Source: Mycoemilia scoparia (Eukaryota; Kickxellomycota; Kickxellomycetes; Kickxellales; Kickxellaceae). Taken from it: DNA of 36,609 nt. Shown here in pieces: positions 1-11,105 of this stretch (positions are counted from its first letter, which is position 1; each line of letters starts with the position of its first letter). Location: assembly GCA_027575805.1 (NCBI GenBank), contig JANBPU010000162.1, positions 1 to 36,609 of the forward strand. Reading direction: 5' to 3'. The notes below the pieces were generated by a model. The model made no database searches and had not been told where the DNA came from. It was given only the letters and a program-made list of their open reading frames with translations. Both the position numbers and the translations under genes were made by a program.

Positions 1-83
1 TAGTTTATTAATAAACTCTTAACAAAGTGTTTCTTTGAACATTTTGAATTGCTGTGGCCAAACTTTTGGCACAACACCTACAA

Positions 84-190
84 TATGGGTAATAATTTTT
101 GAAGGGTGAAAGTTTACTAGTAAAACTGGACACCCATTTGGCTGTAATTGCCCCTATAAATATTCACCCTTCAAAAATTATGATCCATGT
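84..190 (+). mobile_element. MITE-like inverted-repeat element A, copy 1
   Basis: About 105 bp with near-perfect terminal inverted repeats. The left end reads ATGGGTAATAATTTTTGAAG and the right end is its approximate reverse complement. The middle carries the family signature TTTACTAGTAAAACTGGAC followed by CCATTTGGCTGT. It has no coding capacity. A B-type repeat abuts its right end. Short ORFs across it are by-products of the repeat. Confidence 0.8.
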
Positions 191-313
191 TCATATTAAT
201 ACAGCCCTAAGCAAAATGGGTCCCCAGGAGTTGCATATAGATTGGCTGGTGATTGGGCCAAAATCTCAGAGCCCATTTTAGTCCACTTCATGCCTGATCA
301 CTATTGAAATCTT
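191..313 (+). repeat. Repeat B, copy 1
   Basis: About 123 bp that recurs, diverged, about thirteen times in the window. Diagnostic blocks are GGGTCCCCAGGAG, then GATTGGGCCAAAATC, and the outer end GAAATCTT. It directly follows element A copy 1. No open reading frame is shared between copies. Confidence 0.75.
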
Positions 314-576
314 CCTAATTACCAGCCTTTATTATTACTATTAACATTTGAATAAAACCATATGCATTTGTACCAGCCCATCTTATTATTTGTAAATTTG
401 GTATATTCAACGCATGAAAATAGAATCATATAATAGAAGAAAGTGAGTGTCGTTAATATACATGCAATAATACATGAAAATAATATAGCAAAAAATATCA
501 TAAAATGTCATTATAAAAGCGTGTTTTGAGATGTAAGTTGGAAAAGAATTTATCAAGATATTTGCTGAGATAGTCA

Positions 577-1482
577 TTACCGACTCCGTGGTAGCGCTTG
601 CCTATACCACTCTTGACCATTGCTATTGGTATTTATATGAAGGTTGTTGCTGGTTTGAATTGAACTCCTGTAGGCAGGACCTGGTCTTCTTGGCGTAACG
701 CTACTACCATAATTATCCAATGATGAGCCTTGGTGATGGTAGTTTTGATTAGCTGCATTATGAACAGCTGGTGATGTATGATGTTGGCTCCTACTACCAT
801 TAACAAAAGCAGCAACACTTTGTGGTGGAGATGTTGGACTTTGAAGTGGCACAAACACAGAACTGTCTCTATAACGAGTATCAATAGGAATTTGCTGTCC
901 AAAGTGTGTCGTTGAACTTGGCGCTGTCTGAATTATCGGCGAAAGCGCCCCACAAATTGTGGAGCTATCATCAATATCATCTTCAGCATTGTCACCGACT
1001 TCGTAGCTACCTGGCTTTCTAACGCTTGTTCTACTAGCAATAGAAGACACCGAAGCCTTATGTTGCAACCCTCCTTGTTGGCTTTTTAGTGTCATTGCAC
1101 TCCCATTGGTATGATGATAGTATCCGCCTCCGCTGCTACTTAGAGAGATAGCTTTCTCTTCGTCATATCCGTAGTAATCCACAATAGCAGATGTGGGCGA
1201 ATCTGAACCACCTAAACGACCAGTACCATTTCTACCAATTGGATAAGATGGAGATGAAATAACGCAAGGTTCAGGAATAACCAACCCGCAACCCTTCTCC
1301 TTACCCATTTTCTTCCCTTTGATGTTAATAAGTCGGGGAAGTCCTCGTGCTTTATTGCTCGTGTTCCTTCCTCGCCCAACTCGTCGGTTAGCAATGTAGG
1401 ATAATACTATCAGTAACGTAAAGGCACCTAAGGCTATTCCACCAGCTATACCGGCCAACTTTAGTCCATAGGAATCAGCCAT
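577..1482 (-). CDS. Single-pass membrane protein with long Ser-rich tail, unknown function
   Basis: 301-residue protein read from the ATG at 1482. The frame stays open 32 codons further upstream, but that stretch is His/Thr-rich and looks like untranslated leader. Residues 10-31 form one hydrophobic segment rich in Gly, Ala, Leu and Ile, followed at once by an Arg-rich stop-transfer stretch (NRRVGRGR). This predicts a short outside N-terminus and a cytoplasmic tail of about 270 residues. The tail is low-complexity, rich in Ser, Gly, Tyr, His and Pro, with a small acidic patch near the middle and no enzyme motif. The layout resembles fungal cortical or wall-sensor type membrane proteins, but I recognise no family. 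No intron is needed. It is the leftmost gene, with repeat-bearing DNA on both sides. Confidence 0.6.
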   Translation of the reverse strand: MADSYGLKLAGIAGGIALGAFTLLIVLSYIANRRVGRGRNTSNKARGLPRLINIKGKKMGKEKGCGLVIPEPCVISSPSYPIGRNGTGRLGGSDSPTSAIVDYYGYDEEKAISLSSSGGGYYHHTNGSAMTLKSQQGGLQHKASVSSIASRTSVRKPGSYEVGDNAEDDIDDSSTICGALSPIIQTAPSSTTHFGQQIPIDTRYRDSSVFVPLQSPTSPPQSVAAFVNGSRSQHHTSPAVHNAANQNYHHQGSSLDNYGSSVTPRRPGPAYRSSIQTSNNLHINTNSNGQEWYRQALPRSR

Positions 1483-3597
1483 TTTTTGGTATGTATGTAT
1501 ATGTACTGTGTTTCTGTGCTTTGTAAGCGTGTGGGTGTGTTGGTTTAGGTATGTACGGGCCAGCTGATACAACAACAATGATGGTTGTTATTGTAGTTAT
1601 AATAAACGTATCAAGACAAGAAATATCTAATCACAGTTAGAGATAAAGAGAAGAGCAAACTATAAAAATGGAAGGAAAATAGCAGAGAGTGAATATTTAG
1701 TGGGGTAGTATGACAAGATGGAGGTTATTATGAGGGAGAGGACAAGATTCCCAATAACATTCCTATCGCAAACTTTGATGAAGATTTCAGAGAAGAAAAA
1801 TGATTTTGAAAGTTGAATTTGAAAAAAGAATGATAAAATGAAAGGGGGATCAGGCAAATAAAAGTAATAAATAAGCGATAGGGTTGCAATGGCAGTTTTG
1901 AAGATATCCAGAATAATCCCCACATCTCCATACACAGCTATTTCAAATGCCTCAAGTACGGCCAAATGTGGGTATGTGTGGTAATGAAAATAGCTTTGGC
2001 TTTGGTATCATGGTTGTCAAACAAATAATAACAAGTCGCTAACGGGTCTCTTACATAGATGCCCCCACACACATAGGCAAAAAATATGCAGCATGTGTCC
2101 AACTCTTTATCTTGCAAAGAAAGAACCTGCACAAATATATTTTCCATACAAAGAAGCACATAATAGTTGCAGCGCCAGAGCTTATCAATACAAAATGTGT
2201 GTATAGCTTGGACTCCCTAATTAGCAATTAGTTCTGTTCAAAGAAGTTCCTTTGCATCCTTACTTTCTCTGTCATGATTGGCCAAAAGCAGAGCTGCTCC
2301 CCACATACTTGTGATTTGATTGTGATACAAAACAAGTTATTTACAAGAAACATGGACAAATAGTTGGATGCGATTTCCAAAGCCTTGAAAATCTATATCA
2401 AAGCCATGGCCCGAGTTCTTGCAATGCCCCTTCTTCCTCGCAACATCCATGAGCTCAGCCTCCAAACCGTTGTCCGCACTGAGTTGAAATTCTCTCTTTA
2501 AAACTCTGTGTATGCACACACAACTAATACCTTTTTAACTCCATCTTTCGGTCACTCCTTTACTAGTATTACTCTCTATACCCTGTGACCCTCTTTGACT
2601 TTACATTACGTCCTCCCCTTCACTTCACCCCGCAAAGAACCCTAAACAAAGAGATGCATAAATTATACTCGACATATACATATTATTGCATTTACAGCCA
2701 TTGTCCTTATTACAAACATCATTGTTCAACTCTTGAAGAGGTAGTTGGGTAAAGGTTACTTCTATTTTAAGTTATACATACATACGTGTAGTCACAGACG
2801 ATCGGTGGTTTATTCTTGTGCTCCTTTGTCTTTGAAGCATAATAGATCTTGTTTATGGCCAGTCCGAGACCACCACCATCGCTTGAGCCTGTGAAATTGT
2901 ATATATTGAATTGTTCGGCCTTCCCTTCCCCCCTCCCATTTCGCTTTGGTAATGCATGTATTCTTGCTTATCCAAAGACAGCTTAAAGACCCCTCTGCTT
3001 TTGTTTGTTTTTCTTTGCCAATTTGCTTTGTTGTTTAAAATGCTTCGCGCTCCCAGCTGTTGTAAACAGCTATTCTTGCCATTGCTAGAACCTGCTCGGT
3101 AAGAAACAAACAATTTGAAGCCATGACTAATTATTGAAGCAAAAAAGAGCTTTTTAAAGCACATTCAAAATGCTTGTAATAGTGGCTATAAAGCTATATA
3201 TCGATTTGGTTGACCATATCCCTTTAGTGGTTTCTCGCTACTATTATTGTATTCAGTATAAAATCCAAAATTGGTGAGAAACTTCTATGAAGTTGGTCAC
3301 AAACCTATTCGGCTGTGGCTTGAAGCTATGTGACCACACTATCAGCCTCTAGCTGATATTTATTACCCATAGCAGTCCATCAAAACACGTGTTTCATTCA
3401 TTCATTCTTTCCAAGGGATTTTTATTGTAAAACTTGATATATCAGGCTTTACAATTTGGAAATGCTGATAACGAAGTATGGCATACGGCATAATGCAGTT
3501 TTTTTAGACATCATTATCATTACTGCAAGCTTGTTCAAGCCCCTGATATTATATGTTTTAGAGTCATATTGGCTTTAGAGACTCATACGTTTTATAC
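1483..3597. other. Intergenic region, no gene recognised
   Basis: About 2.1 kb of AT-rich DNA. Short ORFs occur on both strands (for example 1660-1965 and 2853-3164) but lack family resemblance, good codon pattern or convincing promoters. The left end must hold the promoter of the membrane protein ending at 577; I see no clear TATA box for it. Confidence 0.5.
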
Positions 3598-3733
3598 ATG
3601 GCTATAGTTCACAAGGCTTTGGGCAGAGTGGGTTCCCAGGAGTAGTTAGTTGCATATCAAATAGCTCATGGTTGGGCCAAAATCCGAGGGCTCATTCCTG
3701 TCTATTTTACACCTGATCGTTGGTGAAATCTTG
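3598..3733 (+). repeat. Repeat B, copy 2
   Basis: Carries the B blocks CAAGGCTTTGGGCAGAGTGG, GTTCCCAGGAG and GGTTGGGCCAAAATC, with the outer end GTGAAATCTT. Its outer end touches element A copy 2, so here A and B are joined in a different order from copy 1. Confidence 0.75.
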
Positions 3734-3843
3734 CCATATGGATCATAATTTTTGAAGGGTGAGTATTTATAGGGGCAATCACAGCCAAATGGATGTCCAG
3801 TTTTACTAGTAAACTTTCACCCTTCAAAAATCATTACCCATAT
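3734..3843 (-). mobile_element. MITE-like element A, copy 2
   Basis: Same element as copy 1 in reverse orientation. It opens with GATCATAATTTTTGAAGGG, has the middle blocks AGCCAAATGGATGTCCAG and TTTTACTAGTAAA, and closes with CCCTTCAAAAATCATTACCC. Confidence 0.8.
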
Positions 3844-4078
3844 AAAAGACAAAGCAAATCTCTAGACTTACATGGTCACCAATACACGCCTCTCTCACTC
3901 TCTTTTTCCAACAGCCATTACAATAACCTCAAATTTATTCCATATTTCTATTCCTCATTGACTCAACTCATTCGTATATATTTACTTATCACCTGACCAT
4001 TACTACTCTCTATCCATAGTCAATAATATCCTTCGGACTTATATCCGAATACCTGGATCCACCTCTTTCTCTCTATCC

Positions 4079-4169
4079 ATATATATATATATATATATAT
4101 AAATATATTACTTTTAACTACTACTGTGATTTGCTTTTTAATTTGATATATATATATATATATATATAG
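4079..4169. repeat. Two (AT)n runs
   Basis: Two runs of alternating AT, each a little over 20 bp, at about 4079-4101 and 4147-4169, separated by about 45 bp. They lie in the intergenic stretch 3844-4588, which holds no gene that I can support apart from the promoter of the next gene. Confidence 0.8.
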
Positions 4170-4486
4170 CAGCTACGTGTCATCAAATATACTGATTCAT
4201 ACATGCATATTCTATTTGACTACGATTTCCTTTTTCTTTTTGGATAATCTGAAATACAAATTGGATGATCAGAAGTAGGTTAGGTTTACTATCCTTTTTG
4301 GCCCAACAGTATAGAATATTGACCATATATACTTGCTTTCTGCCAGTAAAAATATGTATGGCATTCTGTTCATTTAAATATGTCAGCCACCACATTTTAT
4401 TCTTTAACACAACAAAATATTGGCGGTATACTAACGGTCGATATTGCCTACTCATTTGACCTATAGTCTATCCTCCAGACTTTCCC

Positions 4487-4498
4487 ATATAAATAAAC
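4487..4498 (+). promoter_or_regulatory. TATA box of the CBM19-like gene
   Basis: CATATAAATAAAC lies about 95 bp before the ATG at 4589, the same kind of spacing seen before several other genes here. Confidence 0.5.
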
Positions 4499-4588
4499 AG
4501 ATTAATCTGACAGTTATAGAAACGCTGAAACCTTTGTATTATTTCATATTTATGCGTGATCGATTATATTGGTTTGTCATAACACATA

Positions 4589-5611
4589 ATGAGGCTTTGT
4601 TTAGGTCATTCAGCTTTAGTTACAACTAGTATCCTGGCTGTTTGGCTATTATTAGTTAGCACTGGAATCACTGCATCATTAGCTTTTGATAATCTAGGCC
4701 AAGAATATAGTCCAAATATTTTAGAAAGTGAAGAGGTCTTTCCTGAATCCTATCCAATGGATTCTGGACAAAAAGAAGATTATAATCTAGACGATATCGT
4801 GGGATTTGCTCCCTTCTTCCAACCCCAACAAGGTTTGTTTGGCCCAATCTTATTAGTTTATTTTGTTGTTACCAATCTCAATGCCATACTAATGATAAAA
4901 TAACTAAATGTAGCTGCTGCTGCTGTTGCTGTCCAGAAAGATGACGTTGGAACAGAAGACGATGACTCAAACCTTTCCATGGTATCCACACTAACCATGA
5001 CTGTAACAGTTTTCGACTCTATTTTAAAGTTTGCCACACCGGATGTTGATACCAAAGAAGAGGAATATAATAGTATGAAGAAAGGAGGGATTCAAGGTCC
5101 CAGTGGTCCTGGATTTGTAAAGATACCTGCAGCAGCAATGGCAGAAGAAGACATCGGAGGATCGCCAGATGAGCCTTCAACCACAGTTGAAACAACTGAC
5201 GATGCAAGTGATCTTACAGCGACTAATAATAGTAGCAGTGATAGCGAAGTTGAAGAAGGCCAAGATGAAAACAGCAATCAAGAATTGACTGGTGACAAAA
5301 ATAAATACACAAAAACTGTTACCACCACCGTTACCGTTACTGCTAGCAACGAACCAACCAGCAACAGTAGCGATAAATCTAATAGCGAAGAGGGGGGTAG
5401 TCAGGAAGATAGCAATAGCAACAATGATGTGGGTCCTATTTTTGATGATAAAGACAGTTGTATAAATGGCCAATTCAGATGTGCCCCCGGCCGAGTCGGC
5501 AACACCATCGGTCTTGAACAATGTGCAAATGGAGTCTGGTACCATATTAATTGTGCCTTAGGAACTACTTGCAGAGAACAAGGTAAAGGCATAGCATACT
5601 GTACCTGGTAA
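4589..5611 (+). CDS. Secreted protein with C-terminal CBM19-like chitin-binding domain
   Basis: Two exons, 4589-4832 and 4914-5611, joined over an 81-bp intron (GTTTGT...TAG) with a perfect TAACTAA branch site at 4901-4907; the spliced protein is about 313 residues. Residues 1-30 are a signal peptide. The middle is disordered, acidic and Ser/Thr/Asn-rich, with two short runs of alternating Thr and Val. The last ~50 residues hold six cysteines in the order C-x7-C-x14-C-x9-C-x5-C-x9-C, with a conserved NGVW before the fourth and GTTC at the fifth. This matches the carbohydrate-binding module 19 pattern seen at the end of yeast chitinase Cts1, so a wall chitin-binding role is inferred. No catalytic glycosidase domain is present, so it is a binding protein rather than a chitinase. 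Confidence 0.72.
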
Positions 5612-5818
5612 AGCGCCACTACTATCACATATCATTTATTTCTTTTTCATCACAATCTTTAAATCAATCAAGTCATTTAAAACAAAGCCTTTATTATTAA
5701 TCATAATGATAAATATAAAACTCGTTTTAAAATCACAATAGTAAAAATAATCACTACAATAAAAATACAAAAATACAAAAATAGATACTCCGAGTATATT
5801 TACCGAGTAGTCATTAGG

Positions 5819-6295
5819 TCAAAACCCCGAATCTCGAGAATAAACAACAACACCGCCACCACCACCACCAGTATTACTATCTTTTGGTTTGGAATCATCA
5901 GCTCCAGAAATAATATCCAAAAGGTTTCCAATAATATCCTGAATGCTTGCAAACCACGTGTTTACATCCTTCGCATACCTGTTATCAATCACACCAGAGC
6001 CCAAGGCCTTGAGCTCTTTCGCAATATTGTATAATGAGTTGACCTTTGTTTCAAGATCCCGCAAGCTTTGCATGACTGCACTACTACCTTTGGCGTCAAC
6101 AAGGTAGTCATTCCTATCTTTGAGTTTTTTAATGTCATGCAAAGCTTTAGCGTAGGCTTCTTCATCATAGGCGTTGGGCAAATGCTGGGAAATTGGTTCA
6201 AGTGAGGAATCAAAGCGGTGATGGATATGGCCAAGTGTGTGGGGGACCTGCTGCTGTTGTTGGTTGAGGCGGTGGTTTTCGAAAATTGTATTCAT
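5819..6295 (-). CDS. Small helical protein, paralogue of the gene at 6893-7381
   Basis: 158-residue single-exon protein. The N-terminus has a Gln run and a His-rich stretch. Residues from about 45 to 130 are predicted helical, and the C-terminus has a run of six Gly. There is no signal peptide or membrane segment. The helical part aligns with the upstream neighbour: both show Tyr-x-Lys, then DIK, a Leu-rich stretch, Met-x2-Leu-x2-Leu, and an LYN block followed by EL. I do not recognise the family. A TATA box (6363-6372, minus strand) lies about 70 bp before the start. The coding strand is C-rich at the 5' end and G-rich at the 3' end. Confidence 0.6.
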   Translation of the reverse strand: MNTIFENHRLNQQQQQVPHTLGHIHHRFDSSLEPISQHLPNAYDEEAYAKALHDIKKLKDRNDYLVDAKGSSAVMQSLRDLETKVNSLYNIAKELKALGSGVIDNRYAKDVNTWFASIQDIIGNLLDIISGADDSKPKDSNTGGGGGGVVVYSRDSGF

Positions 6296-6362
6296 TATTT
6301 CTTGTAGCGGTAGAATAATAATATTTCTTTTGATTCATTTGTATTGTTGAACCAGCGTAGTG

Positions 6363-6372
6363 TTTATTTATA
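6363..6372 (-). promoter_or_regulatory. TATA box of the 5819-6295 gene
   Basis: TATAAATAAA on the minus strand, about 70 bp before the ATG. The rest of 6296-6892 shows no gene. Confidence 0.5.
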
Positions 6373-6892
6373 CATTATTTGATTTCTGCGAAGGATGAGC
6401 CTTGGGTTTTTCTAGAGTGATCTTTTTTGATAATTTACTCAATTGTTCTGACTACTAACCATCTCTGTCTGCTAACCTAATATTATAGTACCAAAGTGTT
6501 TGAGTCTCTATTAAATCACAAGTTGTTTAACATTTAGAGTAAGTTCTCTACATAAACTCTCATAATCACTACTCAGTTGACCGTCATTTCTTTATATGAT
6601 ATAGAGTAAACTTCTCAAGGGCAGTACTAAACATAACAAAAGAGGGTTAACCCATCTCAGTAAAAAGGCAAATAAAATGTTTACTCTATCAACAGCAATT
6701 GAATGTGCCCATTTATAATAATTCATTAACAAAGTGAATAATATCGAACTGAATAATAAAGTGCAAATTTAGTTTTTTATTATAATTAATATGTAAACTA
6801 CAAACAGCACTTTATCAATACTACTAAAAACAGATATTCACGCACAAATTCCAGACCACAATAAAAATACTGGCCTTATTGAATACCAAAAC

Positions 6893-7381
6893 CTATGCAC
6901 AAGTTTTTGCATTCTTGATCGTGTTTATTACTGTAACCATGTCATAGACAATTGTCTGAACATCACTGAAAACACGAATAATATCTTCATTAAGGACTCC
7001 AATAATTTTTGGTTCACATTCATACGCGAAAAACTTTGCGGTTCTTGCCCATAGACGTTGACGCATACCAGAAATTCCAGTATTCTGTTTATTTATTTTA
7101 CTATTCAACTCAACAATGAGATTGTATAATAAGTTGGTTTGGGTTTGCAACTCATCCAAATATTCCATTAGAATCGGATTCTTTCCCAAGTTAATCAAAA
7201 AAATTTCAATACTTTTAATATCATTATAAAGCTTGACATAGTCTTGGCGATAAAAAAGATGGTCATTGGGCCATGAATTTGATGCTATCCACGCATATTC
7301 GATAGTTGCTCTAATATTGGTGATGGCTGGCCGTTGAGATTGTAAAGTCATTATTGTTGTGGCTTGATATGAAGACTCCAT
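6893..7381 (-). CDS. Small helical protein, paralogue of the gene at 5819-6295
   Basis: 162-residue single-exon protein, mostly helical, without signal peptide or membrane helix. It shares with its neighbour the DIK motif, the spacing to a Met-x2-Leu-x2-Leu segment and an LYN-x4-EL block, so the two are probably an old tandem duplication. The C-terminal half contains aromatic and hydrophobic heptad-like spacing, which might form a helical bundle. A TATA box at 7453-7459 (minus strand) is placed as in the paralogue, about 72 bp before the start. Function unknown. Confidence 0.6.
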   Translation of the reverse strand: MESSYQATTIMTLQSQRPAITNIRATIEYAWIASNSWPNDHLFYRQDYVKLYNDIKSIEIFLINLGKNPILMEYLDELQTQTNLLYNLIVELNSKINKQNTGISGMRQRLWARTAKFFAYECEPKIIGVLNEDIIRVFSDVQTIVYDMVTVINTIKNAKTCA

Positions 7382-7452
7382 GTTTTTATTTTTTGTGTGC
7401 AGTAGTGATAATATGAGAGAAATTTTGAATACTCATTCGACATGGCTAGAAT

Positions 7453-7459
7453 ATTTATA
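7453..7459 (-). promoter_or_regulatory. TATA box of the 6893-7381 gene
   Basis: TATAAAT on the minus strand about 72 bp before the ATG, in the same place as in the paralogue. Confidence 0.5.
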
Positions 7460-7495
7460 CATTTCAATCAGGCACTTTCAAAGTCTCTCTTTCCT

Positions 7496-7550
<55 letters not shown>
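7496..7550. repeat. (CTAT)n microsatellite
   Basis: About eleven tandem copies of CTAT followed by a few CTTT units. It lies just upstream of the TATA box of the helical-protein gene at 6893-7381, so length changes could alter its promoter spacing. The rest of 7382-7802 shows no gene. Confidence 0.9.
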
Positions 7551-7552
<2 letters not shown>

Positions 7553-7802
7553 TGCTTTTGTGTTGTTTCTAGATTCTTCATTATTTAAAAACTCTGTTAC
7601 TCATAATTATTTGTTACTTTCTCACTCAAATAAGCTATGATAACTGAATATCAGACTTGTTATTGAGCTTAGACCATTGCAACATAAACTGAGAATATCT
7701 TCAAATAACTCACACATTACTAGTTTATGTAAAACTTTTATTATTATATATACATAAATAATAACAATGACTTAAAAAAGAAAAATACATACACACATAA
7801 AA

Positions 7803-9877
7803 TTATTCTAAACTGAGAGGTTTATTGAGGATTCGATTTCCTCCATACATTCTGTTTGTAATTGGAGAATTTCTGGAAATATGTGATCTAATGGCTTCAG
7901 TTGGAGTTCCACAAGCAACATATTTAGGGTAGGTATCCAAGTTCTTGTAATGGAAAATGCCATCTTTTCCTTCAACCAAGAAATCTAAAGAAACAAACGT
8001 ATAAATCTTTTCGTTCTCAATTGGCACCCACTTTAAGCTATCCTTCCCCTCCTCATAACCATTATTGTCAGAATAATCAACATTTGAGATAACTATTGTA
8101 TCAATCTCAAAGTTCCCACTCTCATAACTAGTAGTAAAATTAAACATTAGTCCCGAAACTTGCAACGTACTAGCCACAACGTCATTAGGTCTAATAAACG
8201 TGTTAGTTTCCAAAACCCTATTAATACTATAAATGATATCTTCTCCGGTGATATTGAACACCACAATATCATTATAAAATGGCATAATCCCAATAACATC
8301 ATTAACAGTCACATTTCCTTGACGAAGCCCACTTCTAACTCCACCACTATTAAACATCCCGCCCGAAATTTTATGGTACATCATTGTTGAGGTTTCAAGG
8401 TTAGATTTACATTGTTCGACATAGGCATCTGAGACTAGCCGACCAATTGGCTGTTCACTATCAATAAGACGTTCCAATTCATGAAAAGTATCTTCAGCAA
8501 CACCCACAACCTTTTTGCCTTCCTCATCAAATGGTACACGGAGCTGGTCAATCATTGTCCTAATCTCAGGGTTTTGTGGAATATCCAAAGTTAAGTGGAT
8601 TGGCTGACCTTTTGTTAATTCAGTCATGAGCGCACCTTTAGAATCAAAAATCAAATCAATGTACCCAACATATTCACCCCACTTTTTAGATTGAACTACC
8701 AATGTCTTCCACTGCCTATCTTTGGCATTTTCAATAATGGTCGGGTATGATCCTTCAGGCTTCTCAATACCATCATTTTCTTTTTCGGGATCAGCTGAAA
8801 GATATGTATGACTATGTCCACCAACAATTAAACTAATACCAGGATCTAATCTCGAGGCGACTTTGAGATCTTCTTTATATCCCATATGCGATAGCGCAAT
8901 AATCCGGTTGACTCCATGATGCTTTGATTTGATTTTCTTGATCAGATTGTTGATAATCGGAACTGGATCATCAAATACAATATTGGATCCTGACTTTGAA
9001 TATTTGGCAGTATCAGGAGTTGTAAAGCCCACAATGGCCAAGCTGTGTCGCTCAATGATGGTGTACGGTAAGATATGCTTTTGGATATCGGGATACTGAG
9101 TTGCATTGATATTGGCACTGACCACTGGGAAATTAAGCATTGACATGAAACTGGATAGCACCTCAAGTTCTTCATCAAATTCGTGGTTTCCAAGTGTCTA
9201 TAATAACAACAGTAGAGACGTTAAAAATTCTGTCTGGTAGAATACAAGTGTTTCTATAACAATAAATACCATGCACATTCATCACTTACCATTGCCTCAT
9301 ATCCAAGTGCATTCATCACTTTAGCGGCTGCCTGGTCTCGATGATATCTAAAGAACATGGTGCCCTGGAACTGGTCACCAGCATCGACCAGTACACTATT
9401 ATTTTCAATACCGCTACTATAATCTGCGGAAGCTCTTAGCAGGTCAATAACATATTTTAGCCGTGGCGCACCCCCAAAACATTTTCCAGTCTTGACTTCC
9501 TCTTCTGAACAATCACCTCCTCCAGGCCCAAACTCGTCATAATGGGCATGGATATCGTTAGTATGTATCAATCTCAGAGCATAATGTTCAGATGATAAAA
9601 GTTTGGATGTATCTACAAACGGATAATAAATTTCAGAAACATTGGTTGTGGTTGTGGTTGTGTCATCAAGCTTCTTCATAGGGGTATCATCTTTGAGTAT
9701 TTCAACCACATTGGGATTGTAAAGACTTGAGTAATTCTTGGAACTATACTTTAGTACCACAAACAAGAAAACAGCAAGGGTGATGGCTATATGAGGAATT
9801 GGAAAGGCTGATATTTTTCTGATGACTCTTTTGAATAGACCGATACCATAAAGACCAGTGGAGGAGTTGGTAATCAT
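7803..9877 (-). CDS. Membrane-anchored 5'-nucleotidase (metallophosphoesterase family)
   Basis: Two exons, 9290-9877 and 7803-9197, joined over a 92-bp intron (GTAAGT...TATAG) to give 660 residues. Residues 29-43 are one hydrophobic segment after a basic N-terminus, which fits a signal anchor. The catalytic domain has the family metal-site motifs in order: NDIHAH (Asp108, His110), DAGDQ (Asp168), GNHEFD (Asn200, His201) right after the splice junction, ALSHMG (His300) and GGHSHT (His324, His326). The C-terminal substrate-binding domain shows FNSGG and the IMPFYND stretch. The known activity of the family is hydrolysis of nucleoside 5'-monophosphates outside the cell or in the secretory pathway, for purine and phosphate salvage. 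All metal ligands are present, so it is probably active. There is no C-terminal GPI signal. A weak TATA-like site lies near 9909-9916. Confidence 0.9.
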
Positions 9878-10490
9878 ATTTATTTTTGCTAATGTGTTTG
9901 TGCGTTTGTATTTAAAAAGGCAGTAGATATGATATGCGATTTTAAAGTATATGGTTAAAATGTAAAGAAGGGGACGATTACAATTATAACAGGCCTATAA
10001 TGATAATAATATATAAATAAAAGGTCAAAATGTTAAAAGTACAAAATATGAAAATGTCTAAAAGCTAGAAAAGCGACAGCCCAGATTTAAAGTAAAGAAG
10101 TCATAAAGAAAAAATGATTGCGCTAAATAGGTTTTTATGTGCGATCACTCACATTCAGTGGCAGTCTTTCTCTATAATCTATAGGAGCATATATCGGCAA
10201 ACATTTACATATATATTACTGTTACCCAAAATCATTAAAATCGTGTTGTTATATCTTTCAGGTAGTTTGCAGAGTATACAATGACTCGTTTGTGGAAACG
10301 CAGTATAATGAATGTGTTGGAGCACAAAGATTTTATTGATAAATAACCAAACAGATTTAAGTGCACACAACCCTATGATAAACCAGAGAGATGGTGAGTG
10401 AGAGAAAGGTCCTATAAATCTTTATTTTGAATGCATTCAAGATGATTAATTTGATATTTTTGATTTTATGTTTAGAGTCTTTGTTTACTA

Positions 10491-10600
10491 AATGGGAGAC
10501 AGTTTTTGAAGGGTATATTTTGGCGGCTGCCAATGATTATAGGGGCAGCAATCACAGCCAAATGAGTGGCTCTAACCCTTTCAAAAATCATCTCCCATAT
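10491..10600 (+). mobile_element. MITE-like element A, copy 3
   Basis: Ends AATGGGAGACAGTTTTTGAAG and a right end with TCAAAAATCATCTCCCAT are inverted. The inner block has TATAGGGGCAGCAATCACAG and AGCCAAATGAGTGG. It lacks the TTTACTAGTAAA middle of copies 1 and 2, so it belongs to a subfamily. Confidence 0.75.
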
Positions 10601-11016
10601 TTGTAAAAAATCAAAATAAGCATTATCATTGCCACCATCATAAATCAGTTTCATCAAAATATTAATTTCCTCTATTTTTTGTTTTCTAATAAAAACAATA
10701 ATAAACTACCAAGTATGGAAATAGAAAAGGTGTATATTCATTTCTTGATAAATAATTTTGGCTACTAAACTCATTCCGTCTCATAATTAAACAAGATAAT
10801 TGATAAAGTGCTAGATATTATTTAGTCAACACTATCAACATTTATCTATCATTAATGCTGTTAGCATCCAAGCATCGCTGTAATCTTATCTCCCCTTTGC
10901 TATTTACCATCATAGCAATATTTTCAACAAGCATTGTTGTAAATAAAGGCTTATAATATCCTTTACCATAAAACTTTTCCAAACAACGATATACGATTCC
11001 TAAACACTTCCGAATA

Positions 11017-11105
11017 CGTGGGTAATATTTTTGAAGGGTCAATAGTTATATGCGTAATCACAGATGTTTATCAAATAGTCATCCTTCAAAAATAACTACC
11101 CATAT
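11017..11105 (+). mobile_element. MITE-like element A, copy 4
   Basis: Short copy of about 89 bp. GTGGGTAATATTTTTGAAGG at the left is matched by ATCCTTCAAAAATAACTACCC at the right in inverted form. The centre is shortened. Confidence 0.75.

Noticed and set aside
99..281. ORFs that run through A and B repeats (also 35538-35801, 20593-20796 and 22807-23097)
   Set aside because: They are by-products of repeat sequence. Different repeat copies do not keep the same frame.
1660..1965. 101-codon ORF on the minus strand
   Set aside because: Composition is that of AT-rich intergenic DNA. It has no domain, splice partner or promoter, and another ORF overlaps it in a different frame.
2853..3164. 103-codon ORF on the minus strand
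   Set aside because: No recognisable content, and no TATA or splice signals placed to support it.
7496..7550. Possible CRISPR-like array
   Set aside because: It is a 4-bp microsatellite without spacers, in a eukaryotic sequence.
7380..7640. 86-codon ORF with a SIYLSIYL run
   Set aside because: It is the translation of the CTAT microsatellite and promoter DNA of the opposite-strand gene.
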